Position numbers and translations under genes: made by a program. A stretch of 64,000 bases of DNA from Fallopia convolvulus (taxonomy: Eukaryota; Streptophyta; Magnoliopsida; Caryophyllales; Polygonaceae). Location of the stretch: the NCBI GenBank assembly GCA_964016875.1, contig OZ024719.1, positions 68,271,224-68,335,223 of the forward strand. The letters run 5' to 3'. How positions within the stretch are numbered: the stretch's first letter is position 1; every line of letters starts with the position of its first letter. This document shows, piece after piece, positions 44,207-57,439 of this stretch. A model generated the notes under the pieces. The model was given only the letters and a program-made list of their open reading frames with translations. It was not told where the DNA came from and ran no database searches.

Positions 44207-45792
44207 TCACTCACTTCTGCTGCTTTCAAATTGATCTTCTAATGTAGTCAAACTACCAATGCCAAGTGATCCATCCAGGATTAGTTTATCTGCTGGGCTA
44301 CACATGCGAATACGCATTCCTTTGTGCTCCTCGCACCTCTTTCTTCCTTTAACTGGATCTCTCTCACAGTAACTCCCAACACCTAAAACAACTCCACAAC
44401 ATGTGCTATCATTTTGAAACCCTAACTTTCCCCTTGACATGGATTCTTTCTCCATTGCAGCATTCTCAGAGCCAGCATCAATGCTAGAGAATTCTTGATA
44501 ACTTACTATTTTGGGTGTCTGAATTCTCTTACCCTTATGCTCCTCGCACCTTTTTCTACCCGAAATTGGGTTCTTTGAGCAAGGAGAGCCATCAAGCAAG
44601 ATCACACCACAAATGGGGACGAACAATTCACCATCAACACTTTCCAATGCAGGCTTCTTCTCCTCCTCATCATCATGGAGATTAAGAATTCCTGTGCCAG
44701 TTTCAGATTGCTTGCTTGATGAACTGAGATCAATAACATTAGCTGCGTTTTTCTTCTTACCCTTATGCTCGGGGCATCTTTTTCTCCCTACAACTGCCTG
44801 GTTTCTACAAACCGATCCATCAGTCAATCTAATCCCACAAGCACTACTTGAAAGTTCATCATCATCAACATCATCTTGAGGGACAATTGGCCTTGGATGA
44901 GACCGTCCAAACTTGAGCACTCGAGCCAAAAGACCCAATTTATACTCAGCTCTTTGATTGGAATCATGAGGGCAAATCTTGTTAGGGGAAGATGGGATGC
45001 TGCTGGGTTTGATTGGGATGCCCACTTTTCTCTCTGTGATAGACTTTAGCATCTTCAAAACCTTAGGCGTAGTAGTAGACGACGAAACCTCGTCTATTTT
45101 CAAGAGCACATCAGAGGGCCGTTTCATGCCGTTAGCAACCTTGTTCCAAGCGTAATCAAAGTGTGCAAGCAGCTCAGCTTCAGTCCTCTCCGCGTTCTTC
45201 TTACTACTCATCTGTATAAAATCTGGTCATTTCATCAAACAGTTGGAGTGCACTCTGAAACAAAATTGTAAAACGGAAAACTACTTACAGGAGCCCATCT
45301 GTAGAGAATGGGAAGACCCTTAGCAAAGATGTGCTTGAACAAGCCAGTAGAAGAAGCATCGTCCAGGTGAGCGCCTCCTCGGCCATACTTCTGAAGCCTA
45401 GACCTCACATTTTCAGCTTGGCCCAGGTACACCGCCACGATCCGATCCGGATCTATCTTCCCCAGGTCCCGACCGGACCCGGTTTGACCCGCCCAAACGC
45501 CCACCCCGATTTCGTAAACCCCCGGCCCGGAACTTACCGGAAGGTTCTGGATCCTGTACCTCTCCGCTCCTTCCTTGCGCAAGGAGTGGTTTTCCCAGTC
45601 ACACGCGCCGATCAGGATCTGATCCAATTCATCACATTTTTACGAAATTGAGTGGAAGGAAAATGAGATTTGTTCACAGATAGAGAGAATTGATACTTGT
45701 ACCTTCCATTTGGAGAAAGCAGAGTCGTGTTTGGTGTGACGGCAGTCTTCGCGCTTCAGCCTGGTGGCTAAGCCGGCCGCCGGAGCCCCCAT
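44207..45792 (-). CDS. ET2: EFFECTOR OF TRANSCRIPTION protein (GIY-YIG plus three ET repeats)
   Basis: Plant nuclear DNA-binding regulator of the ET family, linked in other plants to gibberellin-related gene control. Three exons on the minus strand: 45703-45792 (90), 45289-45618 (330), 44207-45211 (1,005). Total 1,425 nt, 474 aa; Arabidopsis ET2 is about 480. The GIY-YIG-type domain shows GVYEIGV (63-69) and AVYLGQAENVRSRLQKYG (92-109). Three Zn-binding ET repeats (C-x9/10-C-x10-RC-x2-HKG) lie near residues 265-290, 341-366 and 412-437: GRKRCPEHKG, GRKRCEEHKG and GRKRCEEHKG. The start is the first ATG of exon 1 (MGAPAAGLATRLKREDC). The gene is convergent with CstF-50. The ET2 name is the family reading; ET1 is not excluded. 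Confidence 0.93.
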
Positions 45793-46111
45793 TTCGAGGC
45801 GGCGTATGGCCTCCACTCACAACTGACCGTTGTTTTTTCGAGTGTGTACAAAGAGGAATGCGTGATTTGTTTTTTCTCTTTTTAAAAGTAAATATTAAAG
45901 GACTAAATTGGCCCTGTAATGATTTAAAATCCCCAGAATTACGCGCCTTTCCTTTTGCGCTTTACCTTTAATGCCTTGCTAAATCAACCTATCTAAATTG
46001 GGCCTATGAGATCACCCAAAATTATTAAACTTCTTTCATGGGCCGGGTTTATAATGTAAGATTAGAAAAAGTGTGATTATTTGTTTACCATCAAAAAAGA
46101 AAAAAGAAAAG
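45793..46111. other. ET promoter region
   Basis: Leader and promoter of the ET gene, followed by AT-rich DNA up to tRNA-Ser. No other feature recognised. Confidence 0.6.
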
Positions 46112-46193
46112 CGTGGACGGCAGGATTCGAACCTGCGCGGGCAAAGCCCACATGATTTCTAGTCATGCCCGATAACCACTCCGGCACGTCCAC
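46112..46193 (-). tRNA. tRNA-Ser(AGA)
   Basis: Eighty-two bases with the long variable arm of a class II tRNA. The acceptor GTGGACG pairs with CGTCCAC, discriminator G. The D arm is GCCGGAGTGGTTATCGGGC, the anticodon loop CTAGAAA has AGA, the variable arm is TGGGCTTTGCCC, and the T arm GCAGGTTCGAATCCTGC carries box B. Confidence 0.97.
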
Positions 46194-46257
46194 CTTTTTG
46201 TTGGATAATTTAGAACATTGTAAATAACTTTATAGAAATGCATAGAGATCACAACAA

Positions 46258-46276
46258 CGGCACGTCCACCTTTTTG
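46258..46276 (-). repeat. Copy of the 5' end of tRNA-Ser and its flank
   Basis: CGGCACGTCCACCTTTTTG repeats 46182-46200 exactly, i.e. the first 12 bases of tRNA-Ser with its 5' flank, 76 bp upstream of the gene. Too short to be a gene copy. Confidence 0.85.
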
Positions 46277-48145
46277 CTAGTATGCCAGAACATGTATCTA
46301 CACTAAACTGAAAGATTAAAATACGAAGTTAAATTTGTTTGCTTCTGATACGGCCAGAGGAAGTCACCTGTGTGTTCCTTGTTGGGGTTTCTTTTGTTTT
46401 GGTTCATCATGCTTTTGAGCACCGACCGAAATATTCCTCCCATACCACCATATTTAGTCCAGTGTTTACAAAATAATTTATGAAAAAATATATGGGATGT
46501 TTTCGTATTCCAGAGTAGGATCAAAATTATTTGTTTTCCTTGATTACTTATTACTGGAAAAAGGTATAATGAAAAGGCCCTTTCCATGCATGGATTGGTG
46601 TCCAAAATAATGAAAAACCATGCCTCGTTAACGGTTTTAGAAATTTAATCTGCGTACTTTGCAAAACTAAGAGGTCATTAATTAATTAACTTTGTTTTTT
46701 CTGGTAGAAGAAATCGATAATCGATAATCTCTCAACAAGTGACAATTGACATAGAATAACTTTATTTTAATTAACATATTGGTTAATATGTATCCATTTA
46801 AAGTTCTTTTGTCTTGTCTTTAGCTTATTCGGTTTGATTAATCAACACCATTTTACATCTTGATCGGATACTTCGTGGTCCTATTTTGAAAAACACTCTC
46901 AATATCAATTTCTCCGTGTACATTGTTAGGAGGGTTGAAATCCGAATCTTTTAGACAACACTTCAAAAATCTAACAACACTTTACCACTATACTGATTGA
47001 ATATTCAGTTTAAAATTAGAAACGATAACCCCTATTAAAACTAAAATATGCTCACCTGCCTATGTTAGAAAAATAAGACATTATATTCTTTCAATCATCA
47101 ATAGAAAAATACTACATTTCATTATTTTCACTAAAAAAAGTTCATCTTATAGCCACGTGAAGGAGGAGTGACCTAATTGCCTACATCATGCATTTTGGAT
47201 ACTTTGTAAATGTGTGTAGATCCATGGAATCTAAAACCAATTTTTTTTATGCAGTCTGAAATATAGAATTGGCTCATACTTGGTATTACTCTGTATGATT
47301 GTATCATATCACATATATGTACACCCCATCATCCCAAAATTAAAATTTAACTAATAGTATATTAAAGTGAATCCATTAAATACTTTTACAGTAAATAAAA
47401 GTAATTTTAGGTTACAAATATATTTTGCTAGTAAACTAGAACAAGCCTTATGAGGAGTTTTTCATATCAAAGATATTAATCATATTTATACCCACATTCT
47501 ATATTCAATATTTTTTTTTAAATACTATTCAAAAGAGTCTTAATAGAAACTCTATTATACTAGCATGAAATACTAGAGTTTCGTTCAAATAAAACTCTAT
47601 TTCAAAATACACTTTTTGTATTTTTTAATGCATTCTTATATGAAAAATATACTACAAACTATTTTTTCGTTACACGGATAAGAAACTCTGAAATCCTAAC
47701 CAATAACATAACATTTCTTCTATATAGCAAAACAAGAAACAAAAAAGTTTAAGATCTTTCATCGTCTTCCATAGCAAGAACTTGTGAAAACAAACATACC
47801 CGCAATATGAAAACAAAGGTCGGTATGCACTGGGGAGTACAGCACATAACTCCACTCCCCGTACCCTAAAATAAAACAAATCCCCATTTAGCCTTTCTCA
47901 TTCATTGCCTTTAATGCACATTCGGACAAGATTAGATGATATCATTCGTGACGCCATCAATTGACTATAAGAACACGTACGAGTTTGGACTTGAGTCTCC
48001 AATGAGTGAAGGAGAAGGCCTCTGAAAATTGGTGGTTTCCCCACGCTCTCCAAATCTTTGGCTTCTATTTTATCTCTAGGTTCGTTTCCACGTTAGTTTT
48101 AGTTCCGAAAATCCGATCAGCCATTTCCAATTCACACTAGTCGAC
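46277..48145. other. Long AT-rich spacer before the ABC transporter
   Basis: No gene recognised. The 100-codon minus frame at 46303-46605 has no domain I can name. The right end, from about 47,980, has the CT-rich look of a 5' leader and should hold the promoter of the ABC transporter gene. Confidence 0.55.
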
Positions 48146-51100
48146 ATGAATTTTGGGGGAGGAGGCGGAGGTGGAGGAGGAGGAGGAATGCACGGGTTTG
48201 GCGGTGGCGAAAGAATTCCTTTGCTACGTAGAGAGGTAAGGAACATTTTTGATTGAGTCTTTTCGTCGAATGGGTGGTGTGCGCCTTCAAGATTTGACTC
48301 AATTGATTTCCAAGAGAGAGTATTGCAACTGTTAGTTTTTAGTAATTATGAATGATTTTGCAGGGAAGAAAGAGGGATGACACTTTGGTGAATCCTAGTC
48401 TGACTGACTTAGAGCATGGAGATGCTGTCCCGGTGATTTTCAGCTTCTAAATATTTTCCTCACTAGGTTGATTAATTGGCTTCTAAATTTGACCTTTTTG
48501 ATGTTTTGAAACTCCTTATAGGCTGCAAATGTAGGATTTGGGAGAGTCTTATCACTTGTAAGTACATTTGCTCTCGAAAGTCTCTTGGTTCTGTATATCA
48601 TGGATGCTAAAGATGTTTTGCTTGATAACAGGCAAAACCTGATGCTGGCAAGTTAGTTCTTGCAACTATTGCTCTCTTGATTGCATCCACGTCAAGCATT
48701 CTGATTGTAAGTCCATTAACATGTTGTTAGACATCTTTTTCTGTACTTTGTTTCTCTGGCCTTTTAATTACAATTTGCAAATTTTTGCTGCAGCCAAAGT
48801 TTGGTGGAAAAGTAATTGATATTGTGTCAAAGGACATGACAACACCAGAACAGAAGGCTGAAGCTCTTGACGCAGTCAAGAGCACTATTCTTGACATCTT
48901 TCTGATTGTCATAGTAGGGTATGTTTTTTTTTTTTTTGGAAAATGATCAAATATCAACATCATCATCATCGCCCAGTAAAGTCTCGCACAAGCGGGATCT
49001 GGGAGGTCAAGATGGGGTAGCCATTACCTTTTACCTGAAAATGTCAGGAGGATGACTAAAATTCAGCTATGTGACAATAATAACTGAATTTAGTTAAAAT
49101 GCTCCAAAATTGATATAGGGGCTATATCCATGTCAATTCTTTTTGTTGCTTCTTCAAATAGACAGGATACAACTTTAACTTTATCAATGGATTATTTTAG
49201 ATTGCTAGAGTGAAGGTGGTAGTGCCTCTCCAGACTGTTTATAATTATTGAACTTATCCTTTCAAAAGATTGGAGCCTGTAAAATAATGTACACAATACA
49301 CACTAGATAGAAGAAATATAGTTGAGATCAAACATATGATATGATTGTCCTAGCAAAGTTATGGCTCTTGTAGTTGGTCACCATCAACTTATTGTTCATC
49401 TTTATATCAGCTCGATTTGTACAGCACTCCGTGCATGGCTGTTCTATTCATCCAGTGAGAGGGTCGTTGCAAGACTCAGGAAGCGATTATACTCGCATCT
49501 CATTAACCAGGTACTTGGAACTATCTCTTAATAATGGAGAATCTTGAAAATCATGTTTCATCATATTAATAAAAGTTCATCATTAGGAAATAGCCTTCTT
49601 TGATGTCACTCGAATCGGGGAGCTTTTGAGCAGACTATCTGAAGATACACAAATTATCAAAAATGCTGCAACAACAAATCTTTCTGAGGCCTTAAGAAAT
49701 CTCTCAACTGCTTTTATTGGCCTTGGTTTCATGTTTACAACATCATGGAAGTTGACATGTAAGAGCCTGGGGAATGAAGATTTCTTAATCAGCCAACTTT
49801 TTTTAAGTACATTTTCTCATTATCTGTCCACTGATTCAGTGTTGGCTTTGGCCGTTGTGCCTGCAATTTCGGTCGCTGTTCGTACATTTGGTCGCTTTCT
49901 TCGTGAATTGTCTCACAAGACACAAGCCGCAGCTGCAGCCGCTTCTTCAATTGCTGAGGTTTGCTCTTCCCATTCTGGATTTCAAGTTTGTTATAGTAAA
50001 TAAGCTACACTCAAAAATGTTATCTGTTTATCCTTTTAGCTTTTTTATACTTTATGTCTTCATCCTCTGCATATTGGTCTCAGTTTGCTTGCTTTTTACT
50101 TCTAGAAAGAAAAGAACTACTTTTGGTGGATCTTTAATCTGGATTTCGATATTGAAAAAACGAATTTGTACAGAGAAAAATGCTATCGCTCTTGAATACT
50201 TGAAGCTATAAGAATCACCATAGATACCCATATTTAGTGCTTGATTCATTCTTCACTTTTACTTTCCAAACTATGTAGAAGGTTCAAGGCTATGCTCCAA
50301 AGTCACTATAAAGAAACTTTATGCAGCACTAGAGTTCACATAAAATGTTTGATCGTGTTCAGGAATCTTTTGGTGCAATCCGTACGGTAAGGTCCTTTGC
50401 TCAAGAAGATTACGAGATCGAGCGTTACTCTGAACAAGTCCATGAGACACTGAACCTTGGACTTAAACAAGCTGTAAGTTCTCTTGTAATACTGCAAATT
50501 TACTCTTCTGAGCTCTATTTCCATCCTCTTTTTTAAAAAAATGGCATGTTCTTCTGCAGAAAGTTGTGGGGCTGTTCTCTGGAGGTTTAAATGCAGCATC
50601 TACTTTGTCAGTCATCGTAGTTGTGATATATGGAGCTACCTTGACCATCAATGGAACCATGACCACTGGTTCTTTAACTTCATTTATTCTCTATAGCCTT
50701 ACAGGTAACGTACGCTTGTTATTTCAATTCGTATAATTCATTTCATTATCAAATTGAACTCTGAAAATCCATATGATAATTCCTTATGCAGTGGGCTCTT
50801 CTGTTTCTGGGCTATCTGGATTATACACTGTAGCAATGAAAGCTGCAGGAGCCAGTAGGCGTGTTTTTCAACTTCTGGATCGTGAATCTTCTATGCAGAA
50901 ATCTGGAGATCAATGTCCTTTGAGGTTAGTATGTTCTACTTCACTTTTCAATGTAAACCAAACTTCTTTGGTAATTGATGTTGAATTGACAACGGGGGTT
51001 GCTTCTTTCCAGTTCACAAGATGCTGAAGTTGAGCTGGATGATGTGTGGTTTGCATATCCATCCCGCCCAAGCCATATGGTACTGAAGGTAATGAACATA

Positions 51101-52354
51101 ATCAGTTGAGATGACTGATGAGAACATTTGTTAAAAAAGAATAAGAAATTTAAGCGTACTAAAAGACCTCATCTTTGGAATCCCAGGGAATTACATTGAA
51201 GTTGGAGACTGGTTCAAAGGTTGCTCTTGTTGGTCCTAGTGGTGGTGGCAAAGTAATTATCTTCTGTTTTTTTATAATGTCTGTTTCTTCCTTCATATAC
51301 TTGGCATTGAAAAGTAGAATTGCAAAATTAAAAGCAGTATCAGTCTAACGTTTCCACAATACTTGCAGACAACTATAGCAAATTTGATAGAACGGTTCTA
51401 TGACCCTATCAAGGGAAAGATCTTGCTAAATGGTGTTCCTCTTGTTGAAATATCTCATGAACACCTGCACAACAAGGTAATATGCACTTAAAAGAGGGTT
51501 ATTCTAAATTTTCTATAAAAAAATGGCTACTTATGACATCTGGCTGACAATTGTGTCATATTGCAGATAAGTATTGTAAGCCAGGAGCCTACTCTCTTTA
51601 ACTGCACCATAGAAGAGAACATTGCTTACGGACTAAATGGCAAAGCAAGCATCGCTGATATAGAAAATGCTGCAGTAAGATTGCAAATTTGCAATAACTG
51701 TCTTTAGAACCTCAAACTATGAACATTATATTGCCTCTATATATTTCACCAATTCTGGACTTTGGAAAATTTGCAGAAGATGGCAAATGCCCATGATTTC
51801 ATATCAAAATTTCCGGAAAAATACCAAACACATGTTGGAGAACGCGGAGTTAGGCTTTCAGGAGGACAGAAACAAAGAGTAGCAATTGCAAGAGCATTGT
51901 TGATGGATCCGAAAATACTCCTACTAGATGAGGCAACAAGTGCTTTAGATGCTGAAAGTGAATACCTAGTGCAGGTCCACTACTCAAAACTTTGTATATT
52001 GTATATCAGTTTTCCTATCAAATGTCCTAACGGCCTGTTTTATACAGATTTTCTTAGATTTGATTTGTATAGGTTTTTTTATTAGAGAAGGACTACCTTA
52101 AACACAAACAATTCCAATATCTGAAACCCACTGTAACATTTATCATGCAGGATGCCATGGATTCTTTGATGAAAGGGAGAACCGTGTTGGTGATAGCCCA
52201 CCGGCTCTCAACAGTCAAAAGTGCAAACACTGTTGCAGTTGTGTCTGATGGTCAGATTGTCGAAACGGGTACACATGAAGAGCTTCTGAATAAGAATGGC
52301 ATATACACTGCATTGGTGAGAAGACAGTTACAAGGTAGCAAAACAGAAGTCTAG
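48146..52354 (+). CDS. ALS1: Half-size ABC transporter of the ALS1/ABCB27 (TAP-like) type
   Basis: ABCB-type half transporter; the Arabidopsis protein ALS1 sits in the tonoplast and is needed for aluminium tolerance. Seventeen exons: 48146-48235, 48364-48432, 48522-48557, 48632-48706, 48794-48918, 49411-49510, 49587-49758, 49840-49958, 50363-50473, 50560-50704, 50792-50924, 51013-51088, 51187-51252, 51369-51476, 51567-51674, 51777-51974, 52151-52354. Total 1,935 nt, 644 aa, all in frame. After a run of 11 Gly comes ANVGFGRVLSLAKPDAGK, the first membrane segment (LVLATIALLIASTSSILI) and further hydrophobic segments. The nucleotide-binding domain has Walker A GPSGGGKT (433-440), Q-loop Q481, signature LSGGQ (538-542), Walker B KILLLDE (557-563) and H-loop H594. 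All catalytic residues are present. Likely one half of a homodimer. Confidence 0.96.
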
Positions 52355-53417
52355 TTTTGTAATGAGCAAAATCATGGAGAAGGAATCAAATCAAGTCAAG
52401 GTTTGGAAATTGAAGTTATTCAAGATCCAACCATAGAAAGAAATTGGTACACGTTCCTTAACCAAATCAATATCTGGGTGAAGGTAGTTGGTAAATGTAT
52501 GACTGGAAATATATTGTCAAATGGACTTGCTGTGAATGCCATTGCAATCTATGACAGGACAATTGTGTCATATCTTAGAGCATGAGCAATGCTGAACCCA
52601 AATTTATGTTGTTAACTCATTTTATATTATTTCTCTTTATCATATAATATAAATAATCCAGTCTAGTTTACATTAATCATCCAGAACTCCTATAAGATTC
52701 TTAATTCATATTATATGTATTAGATTAAAAAAGAAACTTTATATGCTATTTAATAAAAAAAAGCAACATTAAATGAATTCTTGATTAAATTTGTTGTTTT
52801 GCTCAAAAGTTTCAGCCCATAACTTTATTGCACATCAACATGTGTGATGACTTTTCTTATTCTAAATGACCAAGAGAACTTGTGTTATGCCCAACAACAA
52901 ATTGTTTGTCATTTCCTTCAAAGAAATACATGAACGACAACCGCAGTAATCAATTTTTGACTGCTCAATTGGGGATCCAAGATAATTGGTTGTAGAAAAG
53001 AAAGTTCAATAATTAGAGTCAATTGTTCTATAGCTCAACACGTACAACAAAGTTGATATAGGTCCCAGTACAGGACCTTATAGAGGAACCTAAAATTACT
53101 TATACACATAACTATAAACCAAAGTAATAGATCAGGCATTACAGATTTACATGTTCTGCAAGTATAACTCACACAATACATCAGCAGCTTTACCCCTTAA
53201 CCAGTGCATCCTTCTGGTCTGCAGCCAAGTGAAAACCAGATCACAGATCAAATTTACAAACTTTGTTCTGTAAACATCTGTAAACTAAAGAAACTCACAT
53301 GAAATTCAGATATTCTCAACACAGTTTGCATTCATTCATTTAAGGCATACCTCTCTCCCTGCCAAAAGTAGGATTCAAATTGGAGTAGAAAGCAAAGTCT
53401 TTACAAATCTGATACAA
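52355..53417. other. Convergent spacer between ABC transporter and mTERF genes
   Basis: Contains the 3' UTRs of both genes; AT-rich, no open frame or repeat of note. Confidence 0.6.
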
Positions 53418-54776
53418 CTAGTGTTCCATGAAATCCTTTATGTTCTTTGCCTCTTCCTTTGACAGTGAAACTGGTGGCGGTTTAAAAAGCTTCCAAAGCC
53501 CAGGAGGATGGCGACTCTTGGCTTCAGCACTGGAAAACCTTCCAAACATCTTCTCACATTCAGGATATGGCTTCACAAAAAAATTGTAACACTTAAGTCT
53601 ACTCGGTTTGATAATGTCTCTCAACCGCACCTCAAAACCAAGCCCACCTCTTGATCTCAAATACTCAATCACATTGTATCTTGGAACAATCTGTTTGTCA
53701 AAATTAACCCCAAGATACTCAGGTACTTCAACTAAACAGCCAATGTCATATTTCATTGTCTCTAAAAGAAATTCAATCTTCTCCTTGATATCCTCTATGT
53801 CATATATTATAGTTCTTGGCTCTCTCATCAACAGATTCAAAGCATCTCTTCGGATCAATCCGTAGCTGCACAACAAATCAACTCTCAATTTAACAGCAAA
53901 CCCAGCTTTTAACTCTCCCATGCTCAAAATCTCTCCTTTGATTGATTCCCGACATTTCAACTTCTCCAATAACCCTAGACACCGTTGTAATTCACCCAAT
54001 TCAAGAGTAAGGAGTCTCGGTTCACAAACGATCTCCTGCCTCAACAAACGCCTTCCGAAGCCCATATGTGAAAACTCATCAAGAAGAGGCTTCAGCCTTT
54101 GCTCTATGCCAAATCCTAAAATTTGTGGACACAAAAGATAAATCCTATTAATCTCATCTATTCTTAATCCCATTGATGTAAAAATGGACATATGCTTCTT
54201 AAATTCAGTCTCATGAACCACCATCACCTTTGGGCACTCACATAGAATCCTGCTTATTGTATCATCAGTAAACTGTAAATCCTTTAAAACCTGAATACAA
54301 CTGAGAAACTTTCCAGGGTCAATCTGAAATTTCTTGGAGAACTCTATTACACTCCTGACCAACAATGGAGATTTACCTAATGAGCCAGAGTCCAAGATGG
54401 CAGCTTCCCATTTCTTCAAAAATTCCAATCTCAAAACAGCAGGACAACTAAAAGTTAACGCAACAACAACATTTTGAGGGAGTTTGAATGAAAATAGTAA
54501 TATTCCCAAACATTTTTCAACCTCTGATACACCAGAATTAAGCAGGAATTGATTTTTGGAAAGCAAAGACGGGAGTTCAGAAACTGCAAAGCCAAACTTG
54601 TGCAATAGATTAGCAAGCAAAGTTTGTTTCCTGTATTGGGATTGAGAGGATGATGAAGACAAGAATTGTGGGATATAACCAAAAGAACAAGACTGAGATT
54701 GAAATTGATTTGGAGGAGAGAAGAAATGTTTGGGGAGAGAGGCTAGGCTCCGCACAAACGGTCTCCTTAGAGCCAT
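53418..54776 (-). CDS. mTERF-domain protein, organelle-targeted
   Basis: A single-exon 452-aa protein of the plant mTERF family, nucleic-acid-binding helical-repeat proteins that regulate transcription or splicing in plastids and mitochondria. The N terminus is rich in Arg, Ser and Phe (RRPFVRSLASLPKHFF), as expected of a transit peptide, but I cannot tell which organelle. Leu-rich repeats of about 30 residues with the mTERF Pro pattern follow: FSCPAVLRL, LCECPKVMVV, LLCPQILGFGIEQRLKPLLD, VCEPRLLTLELGELQRCLGL, MREPRTIIYDIEDIKEKIEF and VPEYLGVNFDKQIVPRYNVI. A C-terminal KPPPVSLSKEEAKNIKDF tail ends it. Absence of introns is common in the family. I could not place the exact subfamily. Confidence 0.92.
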   Translation of the reverse strand: MALRRPFVRSLASLPKHFFSPPNQFQSQSCSFGYIPQFLSSSSSQSQYRKQTLLANLLHKFGFAVSELPSLLSKNQFLLNSGVSEVEKCLGILLFSFKLPQNVVVALTFSCPAVLRLEFLKKWEAAILDSGSLGKSPLLVRSVIEFSKKFQIDPGKFLSCIQVLKDLQFTDDTISRILCECPKVMVVHETEFKKHMSIFTSMGLRIDEINRIYLLCPQILGFGIEQRLKPLLDEFSHMGFGRRLLRQEIVCEPRLLTLELGELQRCLGLLEKLKCRESIKGEILSMGELKAGFAVKLRVDLLCSYGLIRRDALNLLMREPRTIIYDIEDIKEKIEFLLETMKYDIGCLVEVPEYLGVNFDKQIVPRYNVIEYLRSRGGLGFEVRLRDIIKPSRLKCYNFFVKPYPECEKMFGRFSSAEAKSRHPPGLWKLFKPPPVSLSKEEAKNIKDFMEH

Positions 54777-55892
54777 TCAATATCTCTATGGCGACGAGAA
54801 AGGTTGTCGTTTTGGTAGTTAGGGTTTTAATTGAATCAGAGGTAAGGTGGGAAGGAGTGATGAGCGGCGATGGAGGAGATTCACGGTCGCCGGCGGCGGA
54901 GGCGATATTAAATCCCATATCATAAGATTGAGCTAGTTTATGTCATTTAAATTGTAGGAAAAGAACCTCATTTTTTAAGGTAATTGCTGAGAATAGCCTC
55001 AAACTTAAAGAGTTACGGAAAATAACCTCAATTATGGGTTTTGGACTTTTGTTTATCATAAAGCCAGTGAGTTATTTGAACAAGTTTTTCACTTTTTGGA
55101 CATGATAGGTTAAGATTTTAGGTATATGTGTTTTAATTGTTTTGTGATATATCACATATCATAAAATTTGCTCAAGAGAATTGAGACTATCTATGTTGTT
55201 GGATACAATCTCTACAATTCTTTTCAAAAATTTCGTTGGATTAGTTAACTTCTCTTTCAATCTGTAATATCCCAATATACAATGGATCACTTCATACTTA
55301 CACTAGCTACCTAAAAATACAACTAAAGACTATTTTAATTTGGCATGAACACAGGTTATAGAAATATCTTAATATCATTTCAACCAAAAAAAAAAAAAGA
55401 AATATCTTAATATCATCTTATTTATCTTCATAACCCTAACTTTTGGCTCACCTTGTTATCCATACCTAGAACCCACAAAAAAAGGTAAACCGAGCAAATG
55501 ATTTGATTCACATTTCCAGCAATTTTTGTTTTCTTGATACTTTCTCAGGTGGGTAAGTTCATACGCACTCATATTTCATGTTTATGTACATTGATCATCT
55601 TGTTGTGATTTTTGTCCCTCTCAATTCTAATAGATTATTGATCATGATGTTACATTTTTTCTATTTTTAGGAGCTTATGACCCACTAGTTCCATCTGGAA
55701 ACATAACAATCAAGTGGGACATCATGTCATGGATACATAATGGCTATGTGGTAAGTATTGACTAATTCATTTTTTCTATTTTTTGCGCTTATTAAGTGTT
55801 AGACTAATTTCATGTTTTGCTCGGGATCTAATACCATAGCATAAGCCTAGCATATGAACTTATATGTTAGGCTTGGTAGTTGGGCCCATTAA
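54777..55892. other. mTERF upstream region
   Basis: The first 150 bases are GC-richer and should carry the leader and promoter. The rest is AT-rich; GAAATATCTTAATATCAT occurs twice around 55361 and 55399. No gene recognised. Confidence 0.55.
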
Positions 55893-56115
55893 GATCTTGT
55901 TTGTTTCTATACCCGAAATCGGGTTGGAATGAGGAATCGGGTTAGAATAGGAATGAGCCATACCCACCTCAAAGAGAAGGTATGAGTTTATGTGTATTTT
56001 GAGGGAATGGGAATGAACCATACCCAAACCTTGTTGCATACCAAACACCAAAAAGGGGATATAGGTCATACCTAACCCGATTCCTTATACCTTAGGTATA
56101 GAACCAAACAGGCCC
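55893..56115. mobile_element. Tourist-like MITE, 223 bp
   Basis: Begins GATCTTGTTTGTTTCTATAC and ends GTATAGAACCAAACAGGCCC, good inverted repeats, between TAA duplications (55890-55892, 56116-56118). It has the same terminal class as the MITE at 9641-9971 but an unrelated interior, with repeated CCATACCC and its complement. Confidence 0.9.
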
Positions 56116-56118
56116 TAA

Positions 56119-57439
56119 GATGTTTCTCCCCCTAACAAGCAGTTTGAGATCTGACGGTTAGGCACGAGGCCAGTTGCACTAGGTTGAGACGAATCCCACA
56201 GTTGCCAATCAATGGATTAGCTTTTTGACCCATTGTTTGGTTGAGTCATTTCCACGAGTGAGCATGCAATGCGGAGCGTGCGAGTCAAATGCGATTCTTG
56301 GCGAGTTCGATGCATAATGATCCCGGACTTCAGGGTTTATGAGGAATTCACAGGCAATGATGGATCACACCTCGAAAGTTCAAAGGATCCAAGCCTAACA
56401 TATAAGATATATGATTTTCTCCCCCTATTATCAATTACCCCGTTTAACTTATGTGATGGGTTGGGGATCATTAAGGATTTCTCCCCTTTAAACACTTGTT
56501 TTTTTAGTCAATGACTAATGAGTGAATCGAAGCCACAAGAGGAAAAGGAAGGGCAGCTGAAGCCAAAATTATAAAGAGGGACATTGGAAGATGTTCTAAT
56601 GGCGGTATTGGAAGAATTTTGTTGATTGTGGTGTTTGTAGCAATGGTAGGTGTTTGTAGTTGAGGATAGTGTTTGGGTTTGGTCGTGAGCCGAATAATTG
56701 ACATTGACGACCATGGTTTCGGTTAATGGAATGGGAAAGATTTTTGATGAAAAAAGATGATTATTATTGATGAACAAAGCTCACTTAAAAAAGTAAAAGA
56801 GATTGACATGAGAATATAATTTCCTAGAATACAAATATTTTATCAATCAAATGTAGCAAGATAAACTAATCAGTTCAATCTATGATATCAATCACATCAA
56901 TCTAAGATATTAACTACATCAATTTATTATAATGATTATTCTTAACTATCCTTAACATAGATTAAATACTAGACTATATGAACCGAAAAAGCCTCCCATT
57001 AATTCTTTGTTGCGGGGGATCAAAATCTTTTTGTTTTTTTTTGTCTACTGGTGGCTCAATTCGTGTCAAGTATGTCATTAAGAGGATAAAGTACTCCATT
57101 TTCTTTGATTTGCATACATGAAAATTCATTTTAATTCACTTTATTCCACCAAGGTTTTTAGTTTTAAGTCCAACCGAAATTAGAACCATTCCGCTTTGGC
57201 TTCAAAAAAATTACCTACTTTTTTTTGGTAGAACAAAAAAAAAAAATACCTACTTAATTGGGTTCTATTTCAAATCTAAAATTCTAGTTTCATTGATCAC
57301 ATATTTTTTTTTTAAATTTAGGTTTTGGTTCGATTTTGATCCGATATCATTCCTAAATAAGAAGTGATTAAACATAAAATTAATCTATTTTTTGACAAAA
57401 ATATTAAAAATAATTTATTTAAATTTGATTAATGAATTT
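56119..57439. other. Spacer, no gene recognised
   Basis: The opposing short frames at 56269-56777 overlap and lack domains. The rest is AT-rich with homopolymer runs. Confidence 0.5.

Noticed and set aside
46303..46605. 100-codon minus frame in the spacer before the ABC transporter
   Set aside because: No recognisable domain, promoter or splice continuation.
53608..54925. Plus-strand frames opposite the mTERF gene
   Set aside because: They are shadows of the 452-codon mTERF frame.
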